From: Lebetimonas sp. JH292
GTDB taxonomy: Bacteria > Campylobacterota > Campylobacteria > Campylobacterales > Nautiliaceae
Length of the DNA: 64,000 bases
Reading direction: 5' to 3'
NCBI RefSeq assembly: GCF_000523275.1
Contig: NZ_ATHQ01000002.1
Location: 1 to 64,000 of the forward strand
Position numbers and translations under genes: made by a program. Under the pieces are notes generated by a model, which saw only the letters and a list, made by a program, of their open reading frames with translations, was not told the DNA's origin and did not search any database. This document shows, piece by piece, positions 45,803-55,465 of this stretch (position 1 is the stretch's first letter; each line of letters opens with the position of its first letter).

Positions 45803-46940
45803 GTTTATTTTGATTTTATCATTAGCCGTAATTATTCTTATTTCACCTTTTATAAGTTCTATATTTCGTTTTCCCATTTTGGCGGTTGAAATTATTTTGG
45901 GAGCAATTTTCAGTTTTATAGGATTAATTGGGGAAAATGAAATTTTTAGCTTACTTTCTGAAACAGGTTTTTTATATTTAATGCTGCTTGCCGGGATGGA
46001 AATAAACTTAAAAGAGATGTTTAAACTTGAAAAAAAGATATTTATCTATGCTGTTTTATTTTTGATATTAATGTATCTGCTTAGTTTATTGAGCGTTTTT
46101 TTCTTAGGATTCAGTAAAATATTTATTGTTGTTTTTCCTTTGGTTTCGGTTGGGCTTATACTCTCTTTGCAACAGGAAATCGGCAAAAAAGAGTGGCTTG
46201 AACTTGCAATGAAAGTAGGGGTAATTGCCGAGGTTGTTTCTATTATTGTTTTGACGCTTCTTAGCAGTTATTTTGAATTTGGCTTTACACACAGATTTTT
46301 TGTAAATATTTCTATATTAATGGCAGTTTTAATTTCCCTTGCGGTTTTGTTTTTTATAATGAGAACACTTTTTTGGTGGTTTCCCGAGATTAAATTTTAT
46401 CTGATGCCGGGAATTGATAAATATCATCAGGATGTGAGAATTGCGATTAGCCTCTTTTTTATAGTAATTGTTCTTTTGTATAAAATAGGTATTGATGTGG
46501 TTTTGGGGGCTTTTGTGGTAGGGGTGTTTTTGAAAACGTTTTTTGAGCATAATAAATCGCTTGAGCACAAATTGGCACCTTTTGGATTCGGTTTTTTGAT
46601 TCCAATATTTTTTGTGCATGTGGGTTCAAGTCTTGATATAAAACTTCTTTCTTCAAAAATGCTGGTTGACAGTTTTTATATCGTGCTTTTAATGATTTTA
46701 ATAAGAATTTTTGCTTCATCTGTTTTTTTCCGTGTTTTGAATTTAAACAGTATATTGTTTGGTATAAGCCTTTCCATGCCTCTTACTCTAATGATTGCCG
46801 TTGCCGCACTTGCACATCAGAATCATACAATAAATGATTATTGGTATAATGTTTTGGTTGTTGCGGCCGTAATGGAAGTTATTGTTGTGATGGTAGGAGT
46901 TAAAATATTGAATAAATTAATAGTTAAAAGTGAAAAATGA
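45792..46940 (+). CDS. Kef/CPA2-type cation:proton antiporter
   Basis: The 382-residue membrane protein has about twelve hydrophobic helices in the CPA2 pattern (FPILAVEIILGAIFSFIGLIG, LMLLAGMEINLKEMFKLEKK, VVLGAFVVGVFLK, FGFGFLIPIFFVHVGSSLD). There is no C-terminal TrkA-N domain, unlike KefB/KefC. Na+/H+ or K+/H+ exchange is likely. The start overlaps bioB by 11 bases. Confidence 0.87.
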   Translation: MHAEFILILSLAVIILISPFISSIFRFPILAVEIILGAIFSFIGLIGENEIFSLLSETGFLYLMLLAGMEINLKEMFKLEKKIFIYAVLFLILMYLLSLLSVFFLGFSKIFIVVFPLVSVGLILSLQQEIGKKEWLELAMKVGVIAEVVSIIVLTLLSSYFEFGFTHRFFVNISILMAVLISLAVLFFIMRTLFWWFPEIKFYLMPGIDKYHQDVRIAISLFFIVIVLLYKIGIDVVLGAFVVGVFLKTFFEHNKSLEHKLAPFGFGFLIPIFFVHVGSSLDIKLLSSKMLVDSFYIVLLMILIRIFASSVFFRVLNLNSILFGISLSMPLTLMIAVAALAHQNHTINDYWYNVLVVAAVMEVIVVMVGVKILNKLIVKSEK

Positions 46941-47002
46941 AAAATTTAAAATATTAAGATATTGTTCTTAACTTTTCACTTTTAATTTTTCATTATTAAT
47001 AG
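46922..47002. repeat. Heptad-repeat hairpin between the antiporter and gltX
   Basis: A left arm of TTAAAAG, TGAAAAA, TGAAAAA units faces a right arm of CTTTTCA, CTTTTAA, TTTTTCA units, with about 15 bases between. The arms pair into a long imperfect hairpin. Confidence 0.65.
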
Positions 47003-47032
47003 TTGGTATAATTTCACAAAAAAAGGAAAATA

Positions 47033-48418
47033 ATGGTAATTACAAGATTTGCTCCCTCCCCTACAGGGTATCTGCATATCGGCGGGCTTAGAACCGCTCT
47101 TTTTAACTGGCTTTGGGCCAGAAAAAACAACGGAAAATTCAAGCTAAGAATAGAAGATACGGACCGGAAAAGAAATAAACAAGAAGCAGTTGAAGCCATA
47201 ATAAAAGCATTTGATTGGAGTGGGCTTAATTATGACGGGGAAGTGGTTTTTCAAAGTGAGAGGTTTGATGTATATAAAAGATATATAAATGAATTACTTA
47301 AAAAAGGTTTTGCATATAAATGTTACCTCACAAAAGAAGAGCTTGAAATAATAAGAAACGCCAAAATGAAAGGTGAAGAACCTACGATTGACATAAGAAA
47401 ATACAGGGATTTTAAGGAGGAGCTAAATAAACCTTATGTGATAAGATTTAAAACACCTCTTGAGGGAAAAATCTGTTTTGAAGACGGGGTTAAGGGAATG
47501 CAGTGTGTGGATGCAAAAGAAATTGAAGATTTTGTAATTGCCAGGGGTGACGGAACTCCTACATATAATTTTGTGGTTGTAATTGACGATTATGAAATGG
47601 GTTTGACGGATATTATAAGGGGGGATGACCATTTAAGAAATACATTCAAACAGATGCTGCTTTATGAAGCGTTCGGATGGAATGTACCGAAATTTTACCA
47701 TGTGCCTATGATTCATAATGAAAAAGGCGGCAAAATGAGTAAGCGTGACGGAGCTGTGGATGTGATGGAATATAAAAAAGAAGGCTTTCTTCCGGAAGCT
47801 TTGCTAAATTTTTTAGTGCGTCTCGGATGGTCTCACGGAGATCAGGAAATTTTCAGCATGGAAGAGATGATAAACCTGTTTGATCCGAAAGACATCAATA
47901 AAGCCCCGAGCAGATTCAATAAAGAAAAGCTTGAGTGGCTAAATAGCCATTATATTAAAAATTCTCCTAATGAAAGACTTGAAATTATATTAAGGGACGA
48001 TTTCGGGGTTGATATATTAAATCATGACAGAAAAGAGATTTTAATAGATGAGCTTAAAGAAAGGGCAAAAACCATAAAAGAAATGGCCGTGGAAATTGAA
48101 AAAATATTAAATGAGCCAAGTGAATATAATGAAAAAGCCGTTAAAAAATTTATAAAAGATGATGTTTTATCTAATTTAAATGAATTCGTAACATTTTTAA
48201 AAGATAAAAATCCAAAACTGCCAAGTGAATGGCATGACGCTATGCATGAATTTTTGGAACTGAAACAGATTAAACCCAAATTTTTAATGCCGCCTCTTAG
48301 AATCGCAATGGTGGGGGATACCAAAGGGATTGACCTTGCGGCAATGTTAAGCGTCCTTGGAAAAGATGAGGTGATAGAAAGAATAGGAAAATTATTAGCC
48401 TCTTTTGAAGTTTTTTAA
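47033..48418 (+). CDS. gltX: Glutamyl-tRNA synthetase
   Basis: Class I synthetase of 461 residues. HIGH-type motif SPTGYLHIGG at residues 7-16, NWLWAR, RIEDTD near 44, and KMSKR (K234 onward). AAAGGA precedes the ATG. Campylobacterota often have two GltX paralogues, one charging tRNA-Gln as well; which one this is cannot be decided here. Confidence 0.96.
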   Translation: MVITRFAPSPTGYLHIGGLRTALFNWLWARKNNGKFKLRIEDTDRKRNKQEAVEAIIKAFDWSGLNYDGEVVFQSERFDVYKRYINELLKKGFAYKCYLTKEELEIIRNAKMKGEEPTIDIRKYRDFKEELNKPYVIRFKTPLEGKICFEDGVKGMQCVDAKEIEDFVIARGDGTPTYNFVVVIDDYEMGLTDIIRGDDHLRNTFKQMLLYEAFGWNVPKFYHVPMIHNEKGGKMSKRDGAVDVMEYKKEGFLPEALLNFLVRLGWSHGDQEIFSMEEMINLFDPKDINKAPSRFNKEKLEWLNSHYIKNSPNERLEIILRDDFGVDILNHDRKEILIDELKERAKTIKEMAVEIEKILNEPSEYNEKAVKKFIKDDVLSNLNEFVTFLKDKNPKLPSEWHDAMHEFLELKQIKPKFLMPPLRIAMVGDTKGIDLAAMLSVLGKDEVIERIGKLLASFEVF

Positions 48419-48420
48419 AC

Positions 48421-48435
48421 CTCTTTAAAAAAGAG
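48421..48435 (+). terminator. Weak hairpin after gltX
   Basis: CTCTTT pairs with AAAGAG around AAA directly after the gltX stop; a T-rich stretch (TTTGTTTTTT) follows. Confidence 0.4.
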
Positions 48436-48464
48436 AATTTGTTTTTTAAAATTTTCAAAGCGTG

Positions 48465-48893
48465 TAAGAGCCGCAACATATAAATTAAGAGCCATTATGC
48501 ATATGCTGTATAAGGCATTACTTTTGATGCAATTATTACAAGTGAGTAACAACCGCTTTAAAAAAGTCGTTTTCATTTTTAAATTCATGTGATATATGGC
48601 TCAGTGCCTCTATACCCACAAAACACCAAAACACAATTCCGAGTGAAAAAACAGATAATAACTTGTGATTGTAATTGTTATAAAAATATTTATATTTAAC
48701 AAATGTAGCGCTTCCTCCTGCACTGGGATACATTTTGCCAAATTTTCCGAATACAAACGCCACAGGTAACCGCTGTTAAAAACCATGCAATTAACGCCTG
48801 TAAGTTGCGCTTATTGCGGGGACTATAAACACTCCGCTTCCAAGAAGTGTAATTACAATGGTGGCGATTTCTTGAATTAAATTAATTAAATAT
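48465..48893 (-). pseudogene. APC-family permease remnant
   Basis: On the minus strand the first piece reads LIQEIATIVITLLGSGVFIV, then PAISATY, the start of an APC transporter. A second frame reads AFVFGKFGKMYPSAGGSATF, then FWCFVGIEALSHISHEF and stops after FFKAVVTHL. Later helices survive only as short traces. At least two frame changes and large deletions are present. It resembles the YjeH-type amino acid exporter group, but the specificity is not recoverable. Confidence 0.75.
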
Positions 48894-48939
48894 CTTTTTT
48901 AAATTTATATAAGAATACATAATATTTTGTTATAATTCT

Positions 48940-49334
48940 TACTGGGCCATTGCCGAAATTTTAGGTGTTCCTTTTGGAGAGCTTGTAGGCGAGGGTGAAA
49001 TAAAAGAAGAGGGTGTGAGCGTTACACTAATTTAAAATAAAAGATTCATTTGAAAGGGAAGTATCACAGTAGGGAAAGTGGATGATCCAAAAGAAATTAA
49101 CCAGGGAGATGTTGTTGAATTTGATGCCGATTGTACCCATTTATACGTGCTAAAAGCGCTTCAACGCTTATAATTACTATTTATTATTCTAAAAGCAGGT
49201 ATTTTAGTGAAGATGTTTTTGTTGATGTATTTGACAGGGATGTTTATGAAGAACTGAATAATTTAGTTAATTCAGGAGTTGAGGTTATAAGAGTTATTGC
49301 CAAACATGACAAATATATTTTTAAATACAAATAA
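48940..49334 (+). pseudogene. XRE-cupin transcription regulator remnant
   Basis: The left part reads YWAIAEILGVPFGELVGEGE, the end of a helix-turn-helix domain of the XRE class. It is followed in other frames by DDPKEINQGDVVEFDADCTH, a cupin strand pattern, and by a last frame YYSKSRYFSEDVFVDVFDRD ending at 49334. The N-terminal helices are missing. The order HTH then cupin fits XRE-cupin regulators, which often control nearby transporters such as the permease and EamA remnants on either side. Confidence 0.6.
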
Positions 49335-49354
49335 AGAAGGTTTAAATTTTTTGG

Positions 49355-49818
49355 AATTAAAAATATAAATTTTGAAAAAGTATTATTTTGCATTTTACAG
49401 CGTTTAGGGAAAAGAAATTTTTAATTTAGGTCCTATATTTACCATTATTTTATCTGTAATTTTTTTAAAAGAAAAACTAACAATTAATTTGATAATTGCC
49501 ATGTTTTTTGCCCTTTTAGGTGTGATTTTCAGTGTAAAAGGCGAAATTGAAGTAAATAAATTTGTTTTTATTGCCTTGCTTTCAGTCATATTACAATTCA
49601 GGGAATTGTCGTTTCAGCCGTTACCGGAGTTGTCCATACCGCACTGGCACTTTTTCTCTGGTATGATTCCATAAATTATATAAAACATTCTTTTTGCAAT
49701 GATTCTTGCGTGGCTTATTTTAGGCCAAGTGCCTAATATTTATCAGATAACAGGTGGATTTTTAGTGTTTTTGGCAGGTGTGTTTATGAGTATGGGGGAA
49801 ATAAGGAAGAGAAAATGA
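49355..49818 (+). pseudogene. EamA/DMT-family transporter remnant
   Basis: Pieces in several frames match the second half of a DMT exporter: NLGPIFTIILSVIFLKEKLT, IIAMFFALLGVIFSVKG, then GIVVSAVTGVVHTALALFLW and ILAWLILGQVPNIYQITGGF, ending GEIRKRK. The first half is gone. Its TGA (49816-49818) overlaps the ATG of the response-regulator remnant. Confidence 0.75.
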
Positions 49819-50221
49819 AAATATTGTTAGAATATCTGCAAAATTTTTATGAAATAGATGGGAAGAAGCTCTAAAAAAAGCTTACGAAAATAATTATGAT
49901 TTAATGATTTTTGATGTAAAGCTTCCAAAAATGGACGGATTTAGTGCAGTAAAAGAGATCCTTGATAGTGAAAAAGATATTGAAGAAGGTTTTTTAAGCG
50001 GCGGGGATGATTATATAAAAAAACCTTTTTCCTTAAAAGAACTCAAATACAGAATTGATGCAATTATCAAAAGGGCAGAAACAGGGGTTGTAAGTAAGGA
50101 GGAAATTTTTGAATATCTGTATGGATTAGATGAACCAAATGAAAAAGTTTTAGGAAAAGATAGTATTGAGACAATAAGTGGCAGGGGATTTAATTTTTTT
50201 GTCTGGAAAAGAAGGCTTTAA
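49815..50221 (+). pseudogene. OmpR-family response regulator remnant
   Basis: The receiver core is recognisable: EEALKKAYENNYDLMIFDVKLPKMDG with the phosphorylatable Asp, then GGDDYIKKPFSLKELKYRI. Residues of the first strand and of the LTA segment are missing. The winged-helix domain is reduced to VSKEEIFEYLYGLDEPNEK joined to GKDSIETISGRGFNFF. One frame change and at least three in-frame deletions are present. It is paired with the kinase remnant that follows. Confidence 0.8.
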
Positions 50222-50229
50222 GGAGGTTT

Positions 50230-50933
50230 TTGCTAATTTATCTAGTATCTACAATTTTTTTGATAGGTATAGGAGAGTTTTTTTATTATAAATTAGCTTA
50301 TAAAAATATTATTGAAAGTGAAATTAAGTCAATTACAGAGGAATGTTTATAAAAATAATCAATTGTAAGTTTTCTTTTCCTTTAAAGATTGTAAAATAGA
50401 AGATAATTAATATATTCGAAATTTTAATCCTGAAAAAGTATATTTTGATAAAACGTTTTGGATTAAAAGAAAATATATTTATTACAGGTTTGAAATGATT
50501 AAAAGATGGGGAATAATAGATGTTATATTAAAGTTTTTTGATATTTAATATTATCTTTTTCTTTGTTAGGAAGAGTATTTTTAGCTCCTATGAAAGAGGT
50601 TATAAATGTTTAGAAGACGGCATACGAGATTCAACTCATGAAATGAATACTCCTATTAGCATAATTCTTACAAATATTGAGATGATTAAAGAAAAACCAA
50701 ATAAAAAAGCTATAAAAAGAATAGAAGAAGAAGATTTAATTAGAATTATTGATAATTTACTTTCAAATGCAATTAAATATGCTCCTAATAATTCAACTAT
50801 TGAGATTAAACTTAAAAAAGGAAAATTTTGTACAAAAAATATTGGTGAAATTAACAATATTGAAAATATTAGTAGTGAGGGCGGTTTTGGGCTTGGACTT
50901 GATATTGCTAAAAAAATAACAGATGATTATTAG
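50230..50933 (+). pseudogene. Sensor histidine kinase remnant
   Basis: The gene starts with a membrane helix (LIYLVSTIFLIGIGEFFYY) and soon stops. Further on, FNIIFFFVRKSIF gives the second helix, DSTHEMNTPISIILTNIEMI the H-box, RIIDNLLSNAIKYAP the N-box and GFGLGLDIAKKI the G-box. The periplasmic domain and most of the spacing between boxes are lost. It resembles, in a collapsed form, the intact kinase at 58672-60498. Confidence 0.8.
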
Positions 50934-50966
50934 CAGTCTGTTTACATTTTGTTTAACTTCCTCTTT

Positions 50967-50972
50967 TATAAT
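50967..50972 (+). promoter_or_regulatory. Possible -10 box before the DUF2202 remnant
   Basis: TATAAT 26 bases before an ATG with an AAGGAG site (50986-50992). No good -35 box. Confidence 0.4.
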
Positions 50973-50997
50973 TTTAGAAAAAATTAAGGAGAAAGAA

Positions 50998-51814
50998 ATG
51001 AAAAAATTATTAAGCGCTTTTAGGAGTTTTATTAAGTAGTGCCGCCGATTGAAAATTATGTATTAAGTTTACCTAAAGAGAGTTTATCAAAAGTTGAAAT
51101 TAATGACTTACTTCATATGCAAGGGATGTTTCTCTCACTTTATATAAAAAATGGAAACTGCCGGTATTTAAAAATATTTCAAAAAGTGAAAATTGGCATA
51201 TGCATATGATTAAATTGCTTTTAGATAAATATGGTTTAAATGACCCGGTTGAAAAAACAGGAGACAGGGTAGGTGTATTTGAGAGTAAAAAGCTTCAAAA
51301 ACTTTATAATGAATTGGTTGAGAAAGGCTCAATGAGTTTAAAAGACGCTTTAATGGTAGGAGCTACAATAGAAGATTTGGATATTAAAGATTTAGAAGAA
51401 GCAATTAAAAGAAGTAATAATAAAGATATAAACTTAGTTTATCAAAATCTTGAAAAAGGAAGCCGTAATCATATGAGAGCTTTTGTTGGAGTGTTAAGAA
51501 GATATGGCGGGGATTATACTCCACAATTTATTTCTATGAGTGAATTTAATCAAATTGTAAGTTCAAAACACGAAATGGGAATGATGAAAAGTTCTAAGTA
51601 CTACAATAATGAGTTTTATGGAGTTGTTGAGAGAGTTTATACAACTTTAAAAGTAGCAATTGCACCTACTTGGACTTTACAAAATATCAATATAAGGCCT
51701 GGGGATAGAGTAGAAGTAAAAGGTTATAAGGGAATGTATAGTTTTATAACTTGTGAAATAGAAGATAAAACAACAAGTTTGGAGTATAAAAGTAAATCTA
51801 GGAGATGTAAATGA
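50998..51814 (+). pseudogene. DUF2202 ferritin-like protein, N-terminal part broken
   Basis: A signal-like start (KKLLS, then ALLGVLLSSAAD in the next frame) leads to ENYVLSLPKESLSKVEINDLLHM. The codons for the usual EEEKLARDVY metal helix are partly deleted (HM joined to ARDVSLTLYKKW). From 51200 the frame is open: NWHMHMIKLLLDKYGLNDPV through NLEKGSRNHMRAFVGVL, characteristic of DUF2202. A C-terminal extension (about 80 residues, with NINIRPGDRVEVKGYKG) looks like a small beta domain. At least two frame changes and one deletion affect the N-terminus. It overlaps DUF4405 by four bases. Confidence 0.75.
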
Positions 51815-52392
51815 GAAAATGGATTGATCTGTTTTTGTTTTCAACGATAATTATCATTTTTAGTGGAATTGTATTATACATAATGCCTCATGGAAGGGTG
51901 GCTTATTTTACAGGTTGGAAGTTTTTAGGTATTGATAAAGACGGATGGGATAATTTGCATGTAATTTTTGGATTTTTTATGGGGCATATTGTTGTTAATT
52001 GGAGGGCTTTAAAAAAATATCTTTTTTTAGAATCAGTGTTTGCTCTTTTAATTATAGCTTTGGTATCTATTGGGACAATAAAGAATATCCAACCCTTTAA
52101 GAGTGTAAGTGATTTAGAAGAGTATATTAAAAATTCTTGGGAAGTTTCAAAAAGTGAGATACCAATTGCACACGGAGAGCTTTTGAGTTTAAAAGATGTT
52201 TTTGATAAATTGAATATTCCTTTAAATCAAGCGACAGATAAATTAAAAGAAAGAGGCATTCAATTTAATGTAAACGAAACTTTAAAAGAAATTGCCAATA
52301 AAAATAACTTAACCCCTGTTAAAATTTATGAAAAAATGAAAACTAAAAAAAATCCTATAGACATAGTAAAAATTATTACTAAAGAAAATTAG
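51811..52392 (+). CDS. DUF4405 membrane protein
   Basis: The 193-residue protein begins RKWIDLFLFSTIIIIFSGIV and LYIMPHGRVAYFTGWKFLGI, the DUF4405 hallmark, which resembles cytochrome b-type membrane proteins. The stretch IFGFFMGHIVVNWRALKKYL is several residues shorter than usual, so a small in-frame deletion may have removed part of helix 2. A periplasmic-type tail follows, with LLSLKDVFDKLNIPLNQA and a late ENETLKEIA-like helix. Start overlaps the DUF2202 remnant (ATGA). It is convergent with pbp1A and overlaps its stop by four bases. Confidence 0.75.
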   Translation: MRKWIDLFLFSTIIIIFSGIVLYIMPHGRVAYFTGWKFLGIDKDGWDNLHVIFGFFMGHIVVNWRALKKYLFLESVFALLIIALVSIGTIKNIQPFKSVSDLEEYIKNSWEVSKSEIPIAHGELLSLKDVFDKLNIPLNQATDKLKERGIQFNVNETLKEIANKNNLTPVKIYEKMKTKKNPIDIVKIITKEN

Positions 52393-54335
52393 AAAACCGG
52401 TACGTAAGAGCTTTGTTTTGGAGGGGGAGAAAGAGGGGTAAAAAGTTCTTTTTTGCCGTTTGGCAGGGTAAATGTTTTAACTTCTTTTGGCTTTTTAAAA
52501 TGCCTAATCAGTTCCGGATGAAGGGTTAAGAGTTTTTTATAAAATTCTTTGAATACTGGGGCACTTACCCTGCCGCCTGGCATTTTATCTCCGAGTGTTG
52601 TATAATCGTCGTTTCCAAACCATATGAGAGTTTGAGTGTTTGGTGTAAATCCGCAAAACCATGCGTCTGTAAAGTTATTTGTTGTCCCTGTTTTACCTGC
52701 TATTTCAATGCCTTTAACTTTAGCATTTCTACCAGTTCCTTTTTTTACAACATCCTTTAAAATATCTATCATCAAATATGCCTGATAATCAGGCTCGATA
52801 TATTCGTATTTCGGCTCTGTTTTTATAATAAGCCCTTCTTTTGGCAAAATGATTTTTTTTACTATATGAATATAGCTTTTTGTGCCGTAGTTGCTGAATA
52901 TTGTATAAAGCTGGGCGAATTTCCACATTGGAATTCCGACGCTTCCAAGTGCAATGCTTAAATTGTTGGGAAGTTTGTCGAATCCGAAATTATAAAGATT
53001 TTTTATAACACTGTCCAGTCCCATAGACATAACAAGGTTTATAGTCGCAAGGTTTCTTGAATGGACAAGGGCTTCTCTTAATGTAATAAGGCCGAGGGTG
53101 TTTTTTTCATAATTTTTAGGTTTCCAGTATTTATCTTCTTGGGGGGTGTCGCTTGGGATTTTAAATGTTCTTTTAATGTCTGGAATAAGGCTTGCCGGAT
53201 TATAGCCTATATTCAAAGCTGTTTGATAAATAAACGGTTTTATTGCGCTTCCCACGCTTCTTCTTGACTGAATTACCCTGTTGAATTTGCTTTTTGAATA
53301 GTCAATTCCGCCAATTAATGCTAAAACATCCCCGTTTTTTTGATTTAAACTTATCATTGCGCCGTTTAAGGTGCTTTTGTTTAAATCAGGATTTAGTTTT
53401 AAAAGTCTTTGATAATTATCTTTTATAGATTCGTTCGCCGCTTTTTGTATATTGGTATCTATTGTCAGATAAATGTCATATCCACGTGAAAGCAGATTTT
53501 TGTATTTTTTAGAGAGTTTGTAAATTGCGGCATCTACTGCATAGCCTACCAAATTTTTTATTTTCGGCTCAATCATATATTTATATACTTTCGGATGTGA
53601 AAGTATCGCTTTTTTATATTCTTCGGGGGTAATCCATCCTAAAAGATAAAGCCTTTTAATAATTGAATCGGCCCTTTTTAAATTAAGCTCATAATGTCTG
53701 GTCGGGTCATATAAACTCGGCCCTTTTGGAAGTGCGATAAGCATTGCAATTTCTTTAAGGCTCAAATCTTTTAGTTTTTTGTGAAAATATCCGTAAGATG
53801 CTGTGGCAATCCCGTAATATCCGTTACCAAAATAGATTTGGTTTAAATATCTCTCGAGAATTTCCTCTTTGGTTAAAAAATGTTCGACTTTTAAAGATAT
53901 TATTATTTCTTTTAGTTTTCTTTTTAATGTTTTTTTTCTGTTTAAATAAATGTTTCTTACAAGCTGCTGGGTTATTGTCGAAGCCCCTTCAACTTTTCTG
54001 CCGGCTTTTATATCCGTAATGAGGGCTCTTAAAATTGCATTTATATTTATACCTTCATGCTCAAAAAAAGAGGTGTCTTCTGTTGCAACCAGTGTTTCTA
54101 TGACACGTCCGGGAATGTCTTTGTATTTTACATAAAAACGGTTTTGTTTAGAAAACCTGACATCTATTAATTTTTTGTTTCTGTCAAAAAACCGGGCTGA
54201 AACAGGCGGGTTGTAATATATTATTTTTGCCGCAACGAATCTTGTGTCGTTATATAAATATAAAAAATACCCTAAACCTGCAATAACTGCAGCCGTTAAA
54301 GATATCAATAAAAAAGTAAATATTTTTTTTATCAT
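52389..54335 (-). CDS. pbp1A: Penicillin-binding protein 1A (bifunctional)
   Basis: Polymerises and cross-links peptidoglycan in the periplasm. The 648-residue protein has an N-terminal membrane anchor (about 5-27) and a glycosyltransferase domain with Glu86-Asp87 in ATEDTSFFEHEG and EGASTITQQLVRN. The transpeptidase has Ser363-xx-Lys366 (SAIK), SRN at 426-428 and KTG at 548-550. It starts by overlapping bioF by four bases; the same bioF-pbp1A pairing is known in Helicobacter. Confidence 0.96.
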   Translation of the reverse strand: MIKKIFTFLLISLTAAVIAGLGYFLYLYNDTRFVAAKIIYYNPPVSARFFDRNKKLIDVRFSKQNRFYVKYKDIPGRVIETLVATEDTSFFEHEGININAILRALITDIKAGRKVEGASTITQQLVRNIYLNRKKTLKRKLKEIIISLKVEHFLTKEEILERYLNQIYFGNGYYGIATASYGYFHKKLKDLSLKEIAMLIALPKGPSLYDPTRHYELNLKRADSIIKRLYLLGWITPEEYKKAILSHPKVYKYMIEPKIKNLVGYAVDAAIYKLSKKYKNLLSRGYDIYLTIDTNIQKAANESIKDNYQRLLKLNPDLNKSTLNGAMISLNQKNGDVLALIGGIDYSKSKFNRVIQSRRSVGSAIKPFIYQTALNIGYNPASLIPDIKRTFKIPSDTPQEDKYWKPKNYEKNTLGLITLREALVHSRNLATINLVMSMGLDSVIKNLYNFGFDKLPNNLSIALGSVGIPMWKFAQLYTIFSNYGTKSYIHIVKKIILPKEGLIIKTEPKYEYIEPDYQAYLMIDILKDVVKKGTGRNAKVKGIEIAGKTGTTNNFTDAWFCGFTPNTQTLIWFGNDDYTTLGDKMPGGRVSAPVFKEFYKKLLTLHPELIRHFKKPKEVKTFTLPNGKKELFTPLSPPPKQSSYVPVF

Positions 54336-55409
54336 TTTTCTCCCAAAGAATTTAATGTTTCATGTATTATATCAAGACTTACATTTAATCTTAAAATTAT
54401 TCTGAAAATGGGGCTTTTTACGGTAGGGGGGCGTATTGCCCCTATTAAAATATTTTTTTCTAAAAGTTCTTTTTGTTTTTTTAGTAAATCTTTGTTTGAA
54501 AGGGAAGGGATTATTTTTATTAAGGATTGGGAATCAAATAATTTTTGTCTTTTTTTTATTTTTTCTTTATAAAAATTAAGATTATTTTCAATATCTTCAA
54601 CGGCATAAAAAGCTAAAAGGGAATCAACGGGGCTTAGGGCTGTTGTATAAATAATGCTTCTTGCTTTATTTATTAAAAATTCTATTATTTCCTTATTTGC
54701 TAAAATATACGCCCCGTAACTTCCGAGTGACTTTTCCAAGTGTTCCCATTTTTACCGTTTTATTTTGGTTTAGTTTGTATTCGTCTGTAATTCCCATTAA
54801 ATTGTCTCCTGTAATTCCTACGCTGTGAGCCTCGTCTATAATCAGGTATCCGATTTTCTGGGCGTAATCGGTTATTTCTTTTTTTACCTTGTCCCCCATC
54901 ATGGAATAAATCCCTTCTACCACTGTAAAAACCCTGTTGTATTTTTTATAATCTCCGCTTATTTTTTTTAAATTTTTAAAATCGTTGTGTTTAAAAAATT
55001 TGACTTCGGCATTTGTCAACCTGCTTCCCACTATTCCGCTTGCGTGATATTCTTCATCTACATAAAAAACGTCCCCCCCTCTTCCAAGCTCAAACAAAGC
55101 CATATTTGCCAAAAATCCGCTTCCTATAATTATTGCTTCTTCAAAATTATTAAGTTCTTTTAGTTTCTCTTCAAGTATTTTATGAGCCGGATGATATCCG
55201 TTTACAAGCATTGACGCTTTTGCCGAATGGGAGTGGTATTCTTTTGCCTTTTCATATGCTTTTTCTAAAATGTCTTTTTTTTCAGCAAGGCCCAGATAAT
55301 CGTTGCTTGCCAAATCTATAATATTATCATTATATATTTTTCTTTTACGGAGTCTGTTTTTTTTCTTTAAAATATTCAGTTCTTTTTCATATAACTTTTC
55401 ACTTTTCAT
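54332..55409 (-). pseudogene. bioF: 8-Amino-7-oxononanoate synthase-like PLP enzyme, one frameshift
   Basis: The first frame (55409 to about 54730) reads IIDLASNDYLGLAEKKD, GSGFLANMALFELG and IIDEAHSVGITGDN. The second frame continues SLGSYGAYILANKEIIEFL to 54332. Removing one A from the A4 run (plus-strand T run 54732-54735) gives GTLGKSLGSYG, the exact PLP-lysine motif, and a protein of about 358 residues. Nothing else is missing, so a single extra base in the assembly is likely. The fold is alpha-oxoamine synthase; with bioB in the window, AONS is the best call, though KBL is possible. The start lies in a heptad-repeat tract and has no clear ribosome-binding site. Confidence 0.87.
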
Positions 55410-55440
55410 TTTTCACTTTTCATTTTCATTTTATTTAGTT
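55395..55440. repeat. Heptad-repeat tract at the bioF/alaS divergent gap
   Basis: CTTTTCA, CTTTTCA, TTTTTCA, CTTTTCA units run through the bioF start region towards alaS. Confidence 0.6.
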
Positions 55441-55465
55441 AAAATTTTATCAAAAAAGGCCATTT

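Noticed and set aside
48419-50985. Insertion sequence or prophage as the cause of the decayed region
   Set aside because: No transposase, integrase or terminal inverted repeats were found; the pieces are ordinary transporter and regulatory genes.
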